Below the pieces are notes generated by a model. The model was given only the letters and a program-made list of their open reading frames with translations. It made no database searches and was not told where the DNA came from. The position numbers were made by a program, and so were the translations under genes. From Mesorhizobium sp. M1E.F.Ca.ET.045.02.1.1 (GTDB lineage Bacteria > Pseudomonadota > Alphaproteobacteria > Rhizobiales > Rhizobiaceae), in assembly GCF_003952485.1 (NCBI RefSeq), contig NZ_CP034447.1, positions 2,866,501-2,930,500 of the forward strand: 64,000 nt of DNA. Reading direction: 5' to 3'. The stretch's first letter is position 1. Each line of letters starts with the position of its first letter. This document shows positions 41,089 through 50,526 of the stretch, piece by piece.

Positions 41089-42013
41089 CGTCGCAGCCTC
41101 CCTTCCCAACGCCGGTGCCCTCCCAAGCGAAGCCGCCGGGCCTGCCGGACCGAAGCCGCGGCATGTGCTGTCGCGCCGCAACATCTTCCTTTACGGCACG
41201 CTGATCGTCGTGGCGCTCTACTATCTGCTGCCGCTCTACGTGATGATCGTCACGTCGCTGAAGGGCATGCCTGAAATCCGCCTCGGCAACATCTTCTCGC
41301 CGCCGCTGGAGATCACCTTCGAGCCCTGGGTGAAGGCGTGGGCAACCGCCTGCACGGGGCTGAATTGCGACGGGCTTTCACGCGGCTTCTGGAATTCGGT
41401 GCGCATAACGGTGCCGTCGGTGCTGCTGTCGATCGCGATCGCCTCGGTGAACGGCTACGCTTTGGCCAACTGGCGCTTCAAGGGCGCCGACAGCTTCTTC
41501 ATCATCCTGATCGTCGGCGCCTTCATCCCCTATCAGGTGATGATCTATCCGATCGTCATCATCCTGCGCGAGATCGGCATCTACGGAACGCTGACCGGCT
41601 TGGTGATCGTGCATTCGATCTTCGGCATGCCGATCCTGACGCTTTTGTTCCGCAACTATTTCACGTCGATGCCGGAGGAACTGTTTCGGGCGGCGCGCGT
41701 CGACGGCGCCGGCTTCTGGGGCATCTATCTGCGCATCATGCTGCCGATGTCGCTGCCGATCTTCGTCGTCGCCATCATCCTGCAGGTGACCGGCATCTGG
41801 AACGACTTCCTGTTCGGCGTCGTCTACACCCGCCCAGACACCTATCCGATGACGGTGCAGCTCAACAACATCGTCAACTCGGTGCAGGGCGTGAAGGAAT
41901 ACAACGTCAACATGGCCGCTACCATCCTGACCGGCCTCGTGCCGCTCATCGTCTATTTCGTTTCCGGCAAGCTCTTCGTGCGCGGCATCGCGGCCGGCGC
42001 GGTGAAAGGATGA
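41081..42013 (+). CDS. Sugar ABC transporter permease 2 (MalG-like)
   Basis: 310-residue CUT1 permease. Transmembrane helices begin near residue 40 (GTLIVVALYYLLPLYVMIV) and continue to the C-terminus; the EAA loop is EELFRAARVDGAGFWGIYLRIMLPMS near 197-222. The start is GTG at 41081, because GGAGG (41068-41072) lies 8 nt upstream; TTG at 41066 is too far inside the preceding gene. The stop overlaps the ATPase start (ATGA at 42010). Confidence 0.93.
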   Translation: MADVAASLPNAGALPSEAAGPAGPKPRHVLSRRNIFLYGTLIVVALYYLLPLYVMIVTSLKGMPEIRLGNIFSPPLEITFEPWVKAWATACTGLNCDGLSRGFWNSVRITVPSVLLSIAIASVNGYALANWRFKGADSFFIILIVGAFIPYQVMIYPIVIILREIGIYGTLTGLVIVHSIFGMPILTLLFRNYFTSMPEELFRAARVDGAGFWGIYLRIMLPMSLPIFVVAIILQVTGIWNDFLFGVVYTRPDTYPMTVQLNNIVNSVQGVKEYNVNMAATILTGLVPLIVYFVSGKLFVRGIAAGAVKG

Positions 42014-43122
42014 TGATGGCAGCAGCAATCGCCGATCCCAGCGTTTCGATCCAGGACCTGTCGCTGAATTTCGGCTCGGTCTCGGTTCTGCAGACGCTCA
42101 ATCTCGACGTCGCCGAAGGCGAGTTCATCGTGCTGCTTGGACCGTCGGGCTGCGGCAAGTCGACCTTGCTCAACTGCATCGCCGGCCTGCTCGACATCTC
42201 CGAAGGCCGCATCTTCATCAAGGGCAAGAACGTCACCTGGGAGGAGCCGAAGGACCGCGGCATCGGCATGGTGTTCCAGTCCTATGCGCTCTACCCGCAG
42301 ATGACGGTCGAGAGAAACCTCTCCTTCGGCCTGCGCGTCGCCGGCGTGCCCAAGGACGAAATCGCCAAACGCATCGCGCGCGCGGCCGAAATCCTGCAGA
42401 TCGAGCCGCTCTTGCAGAGGAAGCCCTCGGCGCTCTCCGGCGGCCAGCGCCAGCGCGTGGCGATCGGGCGCGCTCTGGTGCGCGACGTCGACGTGTTCCT
42501 GTTCGATGAGCCGCTGTCCAATCTCGACGCCAAGCTGCGCTCGGAACTGCGCGTCGAGATCAAGCTGCTGCACCGCAAGCTCGAGAATACCATGATCTAC
42601 GTCACCCACGACCAGATCGAGGCGATGACGCTCGCCGACCGCATCGCCGTCATGAGGGGCGGGGTCATCCAGCAGCTCGATGCGCCGCAAACGATCTACA
42701 ACCGGCCGGTCAACCGTTTCGTCGCCGGCTTCCTCGGCTCGCCGGCGATGAATTTCATCAAAGGGGAGTTGCAGGCGGGCGATGCTCCCACGTTCAAGGC
42801 CGACGGCGTGTCGGTGCCGCTTGGCCGCTATCAGTTCGAGGGCGACGGCGGCCGTGCCGCCAAACCTTGCGTGTTCGGTATCAGGCCCGAGCACATCGCT
42901 TTTGGCGAAGCGGCGCGGGCCATGCCATTCACCGCCGAGTCGACGGTCGAGATCGTCGATCCGATGGGCTCCGACACGCTGGTGTGGACCAAGCTCGGCG
43001 GCCAGATCCTCTCCTTCCGCGTCGAAGCGGACAAGACGCTGCGCAACGGCGATGCGATCCGCATCGGCTTCGATCCGGCGCGCGCCTCGCTGTTCGACGC
43101 CGAGACCGACAGTCGCCTTTAA
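42010..43122 (+). CDS. Sugar ABC transporter ATP-binding protein (MalK/UgpC-like)
   Basis: 370 residues. ABC domain (about 10-240): Walker A GPSGCGKST, Q-loop MVFQSYALYPQMTV, signature LSGGQRQRVAIGRAL and Walker B VFLFDEPLSNLD, then VTHDQ. A C-terminal TOBE-type regulatory domain (about 245-365) holds IRPEHIAFG. Three consecutive ATGs (42010, 42013, 42016) are possible starts; 42010 overlaps the permease stop as ATGA. It energises the CUT1 importer of this operon. Confidence 0.94.
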   Translation: MMMAAAIADPSVSIQDLSLNFGSVSVLQTLNLDVAEGEFIVLLGPSGCGKSTLLNCIAGLLDISEGRIFIKGKNVTWEEPKDRGIGMVFQSYALYPQMTVERNLSFGLRVAGVPKDEIAKRIARAAEILQIEPLLQRKPSALSGGQRQRVAIGRALVRDVDVFLFDEPLSNLDAKLRSELRVEIKLLHRKLENTMIYVTHDQIEAMTLADRIAVMRGGVIQQLDAPQTIYNRPVNRFVAGFLGSPAMNFIKGELQAGDAPTFKADGVSVPLGRYQFEGDGGRAAKPCVFGIRPEHIAFGEAARAMPFTAESTVEIVDPMGSDTLVWTKLGGQILSFRVEADKTLRNGDAIRIGFDPARASLFDAETDSRL

Positions 43123-43170
43123 CCTCCCAGACCACAACCTCCCGGAACCATCAGCAGAACGGACAGACAG

Positions 43171-43917
43171 ATGAACTGGTCATTTCAACTTTATAGCGCC
43201 CGCAATTTCCAGCCATGGGAGGGCGTGCTGAAAATGCTCGGCGAGCTCGGCTACAGGCAAGTCGAAGGCTTCGGCGGCGTCTATGACGATCCGAAGGCGT
43301 TCCGTGCCGAGCTCGACAAGAACGGGCTTGCCATGCCGACCGGGCATTTCTCGATCGATGCGCTGGAGAAGGATTTCGACGGCGTGCGCAAAATCGCCGA
43401 CACACTTGGCGTATCGCTGCTGATCTGCCCCTACCTGATGCCCGATCAGCGCCCGGGCGATGCCGCCGGCTGGCGAGGGTTCGGCGAGCGTCTCGCCAAG
43501 GTGGGCGAGGCCGCGAAGAAGGGCGGCTACGGCTTTGCCTGGCACAACCACGATTTCGAATTCAAGGCGCTCGCCGACGGTTCGCTGCCGCAGGATCATA
43601 TCCTGTCGGCCGCGCCCGATATCGGCTGGGAGATGGACGTCGCCTGGGTGGTGCGCGGCGGCGCCGATCCGCTGCCCTGGATCGAGAAGCAAGGCAGTCG
43701 CATCAATGCCGTCCACGTCAAGGACATGGCGAAGCCCGGCGAGGGGCTGGACGAGGACGGCTGGTCGGATGTCGGCCACGGCACCATCGACTGGCCCGGC
43801 CTGATCAAGGCGTTGCGCGCTGGAAGCGCGGCGCAGTATTTCGTCATGGAACAGGATAACCCCAACGACATCGAGCGCTTTGCCCGTCGCTCGATCGCGG
43901 CAGCCAAGAGCTGGTAG
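43171..43917 (+). CDS. Sugar phosphate isomerase/epimerase-like TIM-barrel protein
   Basis: 248 residues, a compact xylose-isomerase-like barrel. Metal-site motifs are FAWHNHDFEFK (His/Glu, near residue 130), GWEMDVAWVVRGG (Asp, near 153), AVHVKDMAKPG (His, near 180) and FVMEQDNP (Glu, near 228). Close relatives occur beside Gfo/Idh/MocA oxidoreductases in sugar operons. The next gene, 12 bp downstream, is exactly such an oxidoreductase. The reaction is unknown; isomerisation or beta-elimination of a keto-sugar is a reasonable guess. Confidence 0.87.
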   Translation: MNWSFQLYSARNFQPWEGVLKMLGELGYRQVEGFGGVYDDPKAFRAELDKNGLAMPTGHFSIDALEKDFDGVRKIADTLGVSLLICPYLMPDQRPGDAAGWRGFGERLAKVGEAAKKGGYGFAWHNHDFEFKALADGSLPQDHILSAAPDIGWEMDVAWVVRGGADPLPWIEKQGSRINAVHVKDMAKPGEGLDEDGWSDVGHGTIDWPGLIKALRAGSAAQYFVMEQDNPNDIERFARRSIAAAKSW

Positions 43918-43929
43918 GAGCAAATAAAA

Positions 43930-45072
43930 ATGGCAAGCAAACTTGGCGTAGGCGTCATCGGCTGCGGCAACATCTCGAAGGCGTATTTCTCGCTGGCGCC
44001 GCTGTTTCGCGGCATCGAGATGAGGGCCTGTGCGGACATCAACATGGACGCCGCAAAGGCGCGGGCGAAAGAGTTCAAGCTGCGCGCGCAAACGGTCGAC
44101 GAACTGCTCGAAGCCGACGACATCGATATCGTCGTCAACCTCACGATTCCAGCAGTGCACTATGACGTGTCGAAGCGGGTGCTCGACGCCGGCAAGCACG
44201 TCTATTCGGAAAAGCCCTTCGTGCTTTCCATCAAGGAAGGGCTCGACCTGAAGAAGCGGGCCGAGAAGAAGGGCCTGCGCATCGGTTCGGCGCCGGACAC
44301 TTTCTTCGGCGGCGCGCATCAGCTGGTGCGCGAGCTGATCGACAGCGGCAAGCTCGGCAAGATCACCAGCGGCACCTGCCATGTCATGGGCCACGGCATG
44401 GAGCACTGGCACCCCAACCCCGACTTCTTCTTCCAGCCGGGCGCCGGCCCGGTGCTCGACATCGGTCCGTACTACGTCACCAACCTGATCCAGCTGATCG
44501 GGCCGGTCAGCCAAGTCGCGGCCTTCGCGTCGATGCCGGCCAAGGAGCGCACCATCAGCTCCAAGCCGCGCGCGGGCGAGAAGATCCCGGTGAATACGCC
44601 GACCACCATCCATGCGCTGCTGGAATTCGAAAACGGCGCCGTGGTGACGCTCAACACCAGTTGGGACGTCTGGAGCCACGGCCATGCGCCGATGGAGCTC
44701 TATGGCGAGGCGGGCACCGTCTTCGTGCCGGACCCGAATTTCTTCGGCGGCGAGGTCCGCTTCACCGACGCCACCAAGCCGGTGAAGAAGCTGCCGAAGT
44801 GGGATCATCCCTTCGGCGTGCCCAACGAGATGCACGGCCAAGGCATGATGGCCAACTACCGCACCGCCGGCCTCGCCGACATGGCGATCGCAATCGCCGA
44901 AGGGCGGCCGCACCGCTGCTCGATGGAATTGGCGCTGCACGCCGTCGATGTCATGACCGGCATCCTGCGCTCGGGCGAAAGCGGCAAGTTCGTCGCCATG
45001 CAGACGACCTGCGAGCGGCCGGCGGCGCTCGGCATCAAGGAGGCGAAGGCGCTGCTGGCAAAGAAAAAGTAG
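43930..45072 (+). CDS. Gfo/Idh/MocA family oxidoreductase
   Basis: 380 residues. Rossmann motif VGVIGCGNISKAYF near residue 7, cofactor motif YSEKPFVLS near 93 (EKP), and in the C-terminal domain VLDIGPYYVTNLIQLIG near 176, where Tyr replaces the His often found after Asp-x-Gly. It uses NAD(P) to oxidise or reduce a sugar. It directly follows the isomerase-like gene and belongs to the LacI-controlled operon. A small hairpin (45081-45110) separates it from the aldo/keto reductase gene. Confidence 0.88.
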   Translation: MASKLGVGVIGCGNISKAYFSLAPLFRGIEMRACADINMDAAKARAKEFKLRAQTVDELLEADDIDIVVNLTIPAVHYDVSKRVLDAGKHVYSEKPFVLSIKEGLDLKKRAEKKGLRIGSAPDTFFGGAHQLVRELIDSGKLGKITSGTCHVMGHGMEHWHPNPDFFFQPGAGPVLDIGPYYVTNLIQLIGPVSQVAAFASMPAKERTISSKPRAGEKIPVNTPTTIHALLEFENGAVVTLNTSWDVWSHGHAPMELYGEAGTVFVPDPNFFGGEVRFTDATKPVKKLPKWDHPFGVPNEMHGQGMMANYRTAGLADMAIAIAEGRPHRCSMELALHAVDVMTGILRSGESGKFVAMQTTCERPAALGIKEAKALLAKKK

Positions 45073-45080
45073 GTGGCGAT

Positions 45081-45110
45081 ACCCTCTCCCCGTTTCGGCC
45101 GGGAGAGGGT
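45081..45110 (+). repeat. Short hairpin ACCCTCTCCC / GGGAGAGGGT
   Basis: Perfect 10-bp inverted arms with a 10-nt loop between the oxidoreductase and aldo/keto reductase genes. There is no T-run. It may be a small palindromic repeat or an mRNA-processing or stabilising hairpin. Confidence 0.55.
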
Positions 45111-45184
45111 AAGGGTTGGGGCAAGCATCGATTCAATTCACGTTGGCGGCGATCGCCGCGCCGCTTCGATCCCGAGGATTCCCC

Positions 45185-46231
45185 ATGCCCTATGTCGCCG
45201 CCGAGAACCGCTACGAGAAGATGATCTACAACCGTTGCGGACGGTCCGGCCTCAAGCTGCCGGCCATCTCGCTCGGCCTGTGGCACAATTTCGGCAACGA
45301 CACGCCGCACAGGACCAAGCAGGCGATCGTGCGCAAGGCCTTCGACCTCGGCATCACGCATTTCGACCTCGCCAACAATTACGGCCCGCCGCCAGGTTCG
45401 GCCGAGACCGCCTTCGGCGAAATCCTGCGCAGCGATTTCGCCGCCTATCGCGACGAGCTGATCATCTCGACAAAGGCGGGTTACGAGATGTGGGCGGGTC
45501 CCTATGGCGAGTGGGGCAGCCGCAAATATGTGCTGGCCAGCCTCGACCAGAGCCTGAAGCGGATGGGGCTCGACTATGTCGACATCTTCTATTCGCACCG
45601 CTTCGATCCCGAGACGCCGCTGGAAGAGACGATGGGCGCGCTCGACCATGCCGTGCGCTCAGGCAAGGCGCTCTATGCCGGCATCTCCTCCTACAACTCG
45701 CAGCGCACGCGAGAGGCGGCCGACATCCTGAGGCAGCTCGGCACGCCCTGCCTCATCCACCAGCCGAGCTATTCCATGCTCAACCGCTGGGTCGAGGAGG
45801 ACGGGCTGCTCGACACGCTGGAGGGCTTGGGCATCGGCTCGATCGTGTTCTCACCGCTGGCACAGGGCATGCTGACCGATAAATATCTCGGCGGCATCCC
45901 CGAGGGCAGCCGTGCATCCCAGGGCAAGTCGCTCAGGCCGGCCTTCATCAACGACAAGTCGATCGCCAACATCAAGGCGCTCAACGCCATCGCCGGCCGA
46001 CGCGGGCAGACGCTGGCGCAGATGGCGCTGGCCTGGGTGCTGCGCAAGGGCCGCGTGACGACGGCACTGATCGGGGCCAGCCGGCCGGAGCAGGTCGAGG
46101 ATTGCGTCGGCGCGCTCAAGGCGCTCGACTTCAGCGATGCCGAACTCGCCGAGATCGATACCTATGCGCGCGAGGCCGACATCAACCTGTGGGCGGCATC
46201 CGCCGAGCGCAAGGGACCGCCGCGCAAGTAG
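45185..46231 (+). CDS. Aldo/keto reductase, YghZ-like (L-glyceraldehyde 3-phosphate reductase type)
   Basis: 348 residues, matching the YghZ/potassium-channel-beta-like group. Catalytic residues are visible in THFDLANNYGPPPGSAE (Asp, Tyr), ISTKAGYEMW (Lys) and IFYSHRFDPETP (His). The NADPH-binding end ALIGASRPEQVEDCV is near residue 290. E. coli YghZ has 346 residues and reduces L-glyceraldehyde 3-phosphate and methylglyoxal. ATG at 45185 with GAGGA upstream is preferred. Probably the last gene of the LacI-controlled sugar operon. Confidence 0.9.
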   Translation: MPYVAAENRYEKMIYNRCGRSGLKLPAISLGLWHNFGNDTPHRTKQAIVRKAFDLGITHFDLANNYGPPPGSAETAFGEILRSDFAAYRDELIISTKAGYEMWAGPYGEWGSRKYVLASLDQSLKRMGLDYVDIFYSHRFDPETPLEETMGALDHAVRSGKALYAGISSYNSQRTREAADILRQLGTPCLIHQPSYSMLNRWVEEDGLLDTLEGLGIGSIVFSPLAQGMLTDKYLGGIPEGSRASQGKSLRPAFINDKSIANIKALNAIAGRRGQTLAQMALAWVLRKGRVTTALIGASRPEQVEDCVGALKALDFSDAELAEIDTYAREADINLWAASAERKGPPRK

Positions 46232-46387
46232 CGATTGGCTGGCGAGTTCTCGGCCGTGGCTTTCCGCCAGGTGATGCCCGCTGCGGAAACAGTGGCAAAG
46301 ATGCGCTTTCGTCGCTATTTCATGGAGCAGAGAGCGTTCGCGCGCACAATCGGCACGCGAAAACGACGCGACGACCGGACGGACAAG

Positions 46388-46792
46388 ATGACGGCAAGGG
46401 ATACGCTGACCAAGAACCAGTTGTGCGTGCTCGAGAAGCTCGAGGCCGCCAGCGGACCGCTCAGCGCCTATATGCTGCTCGACCAGCTCCGCGAGCGCGG
46501 CTTTAGGGCACCGCTGCAGGTCTATCGCGCTTTAGACACGCTGGTGAAGTCGGGCTTCGTGCACCGGCTCGAAAGCCTCAACTCCTTCGTCGCCTGCGCC
46601 GAGCCGCATGACCACAGCCATTCGATGACCGCCTTCGCCATCTGCGACAGTTGCGGCCAGGTGACCGAGATGTCCGATCACGATGTCGACCACCGGCTGG
46701 ACGAATGGGTGCGCTCGACGGGATTTGCCGCGAAGAAGGCGGTGATCGAGTTTCGGGGCGTGTGCGCCAAGTGCCGGGCTGAGGCGGCTTGA
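46388..46792 (+). CDS. zur: Fur-family zinc uptake regulator Zur
   Basis: 134 residues. The winged helix (about 5-75: LTKNQLCVLEKL, LSAYMLLDQL, APLQVYRALDTLVKSGFVHRLESLNSFVAC) is followed by the metal and dimer domain, with HDHSHSMTAFAICDSCGQV and VCAKC giving the structural Cys4 zinc site, plus His residues for the sensory site. The sequence is closer to Zur than to Fur. ATG at 46388 gives the normal Zur length; the longer frame begins upstream without a ribosome site. It is convergent with the RusA-like gene. Confidence 0.85.
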   Translation: MTARDTLTKNQLCVLEKLEAASGPLSAYMLLDQLRERGFRAPLQVYRALDTLVKSGFVHRLESLNSFVACAEPHDHSHSMTAFAICDSCGQVTEMSDHDVDHRLDEWVRSTGFAAKKAVIEFRGVCAKCRAEAA

Positions 46793-46832
46793 AAAGGCAT
46801 TTTCCAGGCACTTTGACCCGCCGCAGCGAGAG

Positions 46833-47393
46833 TCAAAATGGAGCGGATGGATAGCCTAGGTGCATATTCGCCCAAGTCGCATGCGCGAGATGGATATTGG
46901 CGGTTATAATTGCCAGAACGACGCCTTCGTCTTCCTCATCCAAATAATGGTCGGACTTCACGGTTATTCCGTCAATTAGCGAGTCATCTTCCAAGAGGAC
47001 GTATCTAACCGTCCCGTCCGACTCTTTTGTCTCGCTAATTTGTTGAGGAGCTCGTAGCGCGTCGATTAGAGTTTTTACTCTGTTATCCAAATCGACGTTT
47101 CCAAGCACAGGGTTGTATTGCCTGACGCCCCTAAAAACTCGAACGTAAAGCGAGCATCGCGTTTTCATCTTAGAAGTTATAAACGGAACATAGCGTGAAT
47201 TCGCGACGTCTATTCCAATATTTGGATGTGACTTTTCTGTATCCTGGTTGGCATACTTCTCAACATATTCAAATTCATTGGTCAGGCTCAATTTATATAG
47301 CTGTTTGTGAAACGATTTTCTGAGTCGCCAGACATCGCTTTGCTTTCTTGCATTGCCCTGTACGGGTCCCTTGTACGTTAGAGTGATATGCAT
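46833..47393 (-). CDS. RusA-like nuclease family protein, low GC, coupled to polA
   Basis: 186 residues. The segment NVDLDNRVKTLIDALRAP followed about 20 residues later by LLEDDSLIDGITVKSDHY matches the RusA-type D-x-D-N...K...D-x-L...DD pattern of Holliday-junction resolvases, though RusA itself is shorter (about 120 residues). The N-terminal half (ITLTYKGPVQGNARKQSDVWRLRKSFHKQL) is lysine-rich. ATG at 47393 shares a base with the polA stop (TGATG), so it is translationally coupled to polA. The base composition is strikingly AT-rich compared with all neighbours, which suggests recent acquisition. Confidence 0.65.
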   Translation of the reverse strand: MHITLTYKGPVQGNARKQSDVWRLRKSFHKQLYKLSLTNEFEYVEKYANQDTEKSHPNIGIDVANSRYVPFITSKMKTRCSLYVRVFRGVRQYNPVLGNVDLDNRVKTLIDALRAPQQISETKESDGTVRYVLLEDDSLIDGITVKSDHYLDEEDEGVVLAIITANIHLAHATWANMHLGYPSAPF

Positions 47394-50335
47394 CAATGCG
47401 CCTCGTCCCAATTATCCGCAGCCCGCGCGTCGACATGCAGCGGCACCGACATCGAGACGGCCGGCATCGGCGCGTTCTCCATCACGCGGCGCACCACGGG
47501 GATCGTCGCTTCGACTTCCGCATCAACCGTCTCGAAGATCAGCTCGTCATGCACCTGCAAGAGCATGCGGGCCGACAGCTTTGCCTTCTCCAAGGCTTCT
47601 TCCATGTGCACCATGGCGCGGCGGATGATGTCGGCCGCGGTGCCCTGGAGCCTGGCGTTGATCGAGGCGCGCTCGTTGAAGGCGCGGACCGAAGGGTTGG
47701 AGGCCCTTATCTCCGGGTAGTGGATGCGCCGGCCGAAAATGGTCTCGACGAAGCCGTATTCGCGCGCATAGGCCTTGGTCTCCTCGATATAGTCGCGGAT
47801 GCCCGGGAACCGCTCGAAATAGCGCTTGATGTAGGCGCTTGCCTCCTCGCGCGGGATCGACAGCTGGTTGGCGAGGCCGAAGGCCGAGATGCCGTAGATG
47901 ATGCCGAAATTGATCGCCTTGGCGCGCCGGCGCACTTCCGAGGGCATGCCTTCGACCGGCACGTTGAACATTTCGGACGCCGTGATGGCATGGATGTCGG
48001 CGCCGTCGGCGAAAGCCTGCTTGAGCTGCGGGATCTCGGCGACATGGGCGAGCACGCGCAATTCGATCTGGCTGTAGTCGGCCGAGACCAGCTTGTGGCC
48101 CTTCTCGGCGATGAAGGCGGTCCTGATCTTGCGGCCTTCCGCCGTGCGCACGGGGATGTTCTGCAGATTGGGATCGGAAGACGACAATCGCCCGGTGGTC
48201 GTCGCGGCCAACGCGTATGAGGTGTGGACGCGATTGGTGCCGGGGTTGATGAAGCCCGGCAGGGCGTCGGTATAGGTCGATTTCAGCTTGGTGAGCTGGC
48301 GCCAGTCGACGATCTTGCGCGGCAGCTCGTGACCTTCGGCGGCAAGGTCCTCCAGAAGCTGCGCCGAGGTCGACCATTGGCCGGTCTTGGTCTTGGAGCC
48401 GCCCGGCAGACCCATTTTGCCGAACAATATGTCGCCGAGCTGTTTCGGCGACCCGATGTTGATGCGCTCGCCGACGATCCCGTAGATCTCTTCCTCGACG
48501 CGGGCTGCCCCTTGCGCAAGCTCGCCCGACAGCCTTGACAGGATCTGGCGGTCGACCGAGATGCCGCGCTGCTCCATGCGGGCGAGCACGGGCACCAGCG
48601 GCCGCTCCAGCCGCTCATAGACGGAAACGAGGCCCTTGGCGGCGAGCCGGGGCTTCAGCAACTGCCAGAGCCGCAGCGCCAGATCGGCCTGCTCGCCGGC
48701 ATAGGCGGTCGCCCGCCCGATATCGATCTGGTCGAAGCCGACGGCGCTCTTGCCCGAGCCGGCAAGCTCCTTCTTCGAGGCCGGCGCATGGCCGAGCCAC
48801 TTCTCAGACAGCGAGGCGAGATCGTGGCCGCCGGATGTGCCGGCGTCGAGCACATAGGAGATCAGCATCGTGTCGTCGAACGGTCCGACCTCGATGCCGT
48901 GCCTGCTCATGACGACGATGTCGTATTTCATGTCCTGCACGATCTTGAGAACCGACCGGTCCTCCAGCAGCGGCTTCAGCAGCGCCAGCGCTTCGCGGAC
49001 CGGGACCTGGTCCGCCAGCAGGCCGCCGCCAAGCAGGTCGCCATTGCCGCTCGCGTGGGCGAGCGGCACATAGACGGCGCGGCCTGGCGCAACTGCCATG
49101 GAGAGGCCGATCAGCTCGGCCTGCATCGGGTCGAGCGATGTGGTCTCGGCGTCGAAGGCAAGGATACCGGCTTCCTTCACCTCGGCGATCCAGGATTTGA
49201 GCGTGGCCGTATCGCGGATTGCCGTATAGGCCGAAGGGTCGATCTTGCGCGCCGTCGCCTGCTCCAGTCGCAGCGCCGAGAGCAGGGAAGGGGTGTCGCC
49301 CTGAGGCGGGGCGTCTTCCGCCCTGACGGGCGGCTGGGCAGGCTTTGCGGCTGCGACCGGCGGCGCGCCGGCGCCGACATCGGGGCCGTGCGCCGTATCG
49401 GTACGCTCGATGATGACGGCGGAAGCCTGGACGTCGCCGATCTCGGTTGCGGTCGCCTCCGCGACGCGGCGGGTCAGGGTGGTGAATTCCATCGTCTTCA
49501 GGAAGCCGATCAGCTTCGGCCCGTCCGGCGCATGCAGCACCAGATCGTCCAGCCCCTCCTTCAGCGGCACGTCGTTCTTCAGCGTCACCAGCTCACGCGA
49601 GATGCGCGCCTTGTCGGCATTGGCGATGATGGTTTCGCGCCGCTTGTCCTGCTTGATCTCGGAGGCGCGGGCGAGCAACCCGTCGAGGTCGCCGAACTGC
49701 TCCAGAAGCTGCGCCGCGGTCTTCGGTCCGATGCCGGGCACGCCCGGCACGTTGTCGACGGAGTCGCCGGTCAACGCCTGGAGGTCGATCATCTTTTCCG
49801 GCGGCACGCCCCATTTCTCGATCACCTCCGGGATGCCGATCTGGCGGTCCTTCATCGGATCGTACATGCCGACCGTAGGGCCGACGAGCTGCATCAGGTC
49901 CTTGTCGGAGGAAATGATGGTGGTGTCGGCGCCGACCTCGCAGGCCAGCCGGCAATAAGTGGCGATGATGTCGTCGGCCTCAAAACCTTCCATCTCGATG
50001 CAGGGCAGGTTGAACGCCACGGTCGCCTGGCGGATCAGGCCGAATTGCGGGATGAGGTCTTCCGGCGGCGCCGATCGGTTGGCCTTGTATTCGGGATAAA
50101 GATCGCTGCGGAAGGTTTTCGACGAATAGTCGAAGATGACGGCGAAATGCGACGGCACGATACCCACATTGGTGTTGCGGGCGTCCTGCATCAGTTTCCA
50201 CACCATGTTGCAGAAGCCGAGCACGGCGCTGGTCGGCAGGCCGTCGGATTTGCGGTTGAGCGGCGGCAGCGCGTGATAGGCGCGGAAAATGTAGCCGGAG
50301 CCGTCGACAAGGAAGAGGTGATCGCCTTTTTTCAT
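47393..50335 (-). CDS. polA: DNA polymerase I
   Basis: 980 residues with three domains. The 5'-3' exonuclease is about 1-300 (FLVDGSGYIFRAYHALPP, TIISSDKDLMQLVG, GVPGIGPKTAAQLLEQFGDL). The 3'-5' exonuclease is about 380-560, intact by its ILAFDAETTSLDPMQAELIG motif. The polymerase is about 600-980 (LVSADYSQIELRVLAH, RRRAKAINFGIIYGIS, LLQVHDELIFE). It fills gaps in repair and removes Okazaki primers. ATG at 50335 is chosen from the normal N-terminus. The insertion of about 60 residues between the exonuclease domains (Ala/Pro-rich, AAKPAQPPVRAEDAPP) is a linker. Confidence 0.97.
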   Translation of the reverse strand: MKKGDHLFLVDGSGYIFRAYHALPPLNRKSDGLPTSAVLGFCNMVWKLMQDARNTNVGIVPSHFAVIFDYSSKTFRSDLYPEYKANRSAPPEDLIPQFGLIRQATVAFNLPCIEMEGFEADDIIATYCRLACEVGADTTIISSDKDLMQLVGPTVGMYDPMKDRQIGIPEVIEKWGVPPEKMIDLQALTGDSVDNVPGVPGIGPKTAAQLLEQFGDLDGLLARASEIKQDKRRETIIANADKARISRELVTLKNDVPLKEGLDDLVLHAPDGPKLIGFLKTMEFTTLTRRVAEATATEIGDVQASAVIIERTDTAHGPDVGAGAPPVAAAKPAQPPVRAEDAPPQGDTPSLLSALRLEQATARKIDPSAYTAIRDTATLKSWIAEVKEAGILAFDAETTSLDPMQAELIGLSMAVAPGRAVYVPLAHASGNGDLLGGGLLADQVPVREALALLKPLLEDRSVLKIVQDMKYDIVVMSRHGIEVGPFDDTMLISYVLDAGTSGGHDLASLSEKWLGHAPASKKELAGSGKSAVGFDQIDIGRATAYAGEQADLALRLWQLLKPRLAAKGLVSVYERLERPLVPVLARMEQRGISVDRQILSRLSGELAQGAARVEEEIYGIVGERINIGSPKQLGDILFGKMGLPGGSKTKTGQWSTSAQLLEDLAAEGHELPRKIVDWRQLTKLKSTYTDALPGFINPGTNRVHTSYALAATTTGRLSSSDPNLQNIPVRTAEGRKIRTAFIAEKGHKLVSADYSQIELRVLAHVAEIPQLKQAFADGADIHAITASEMFNVPVEGMPSEVRRRAKAINFGIIYGISAFGLANQLSIPREEASAYIKRYFERFPGIRDYIEETKAYAREYGFVETIFGRRIHYPEIRASNPSVRAFNERASINARLQGTAADIIRRAMVHMEEALEKAKLSARMLLQVHDELIFETVDAEVEATIPVVRRVMENAPMPAVSMSVPLHVDARAADNWDEAH

Positions 50336-50491
50336 GCCGGCAGGGATAGCGCGGCGAAGCTTCGCGGTCCATGCCAAAGGCTGCGCAACCCACCGGTTCC
50401 GGCAACACCCTGACAAGTGCCGATTCCGCCCCGATTCTGGCTGCTCATCCGACCGCTCACGGGTATGTTACAAAAGTGTAATCTTCGTGCC

Positions 50492-50520
50492 CTTGAATCG
50501 CCATGTTCCCAGACCCAAAT
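50492..50520 (+). promoter_or_regulatory. Predicted promoter of the alpha-r7-like sRNA
   Basis: CTTGAA (50492-50497) and CCAAAT (50515-50520) are separated by 17 bp, fitting the alphaproteobacterial housekeeping consensus (CTTGAC, N17, CTATAT) well in the -35 box and poorly in the -10 box. The expected transcription start is near 50527, about 147 nt before the terminator end. Confidence 0.5.
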
Positions 50521-50526
50521 AGCTGT

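Noticed and set aside
43180..44940. 586-residue minus-strand frame over the isomerase and oxidoreductase genes
   Set aside because: Antisense shadow; both plus-strand genes have full motifs.
48788..50413. 541-residue plus-strand frame over polA
   Set aside because: Antisense to the exonuclease domains of polA, with no motif.
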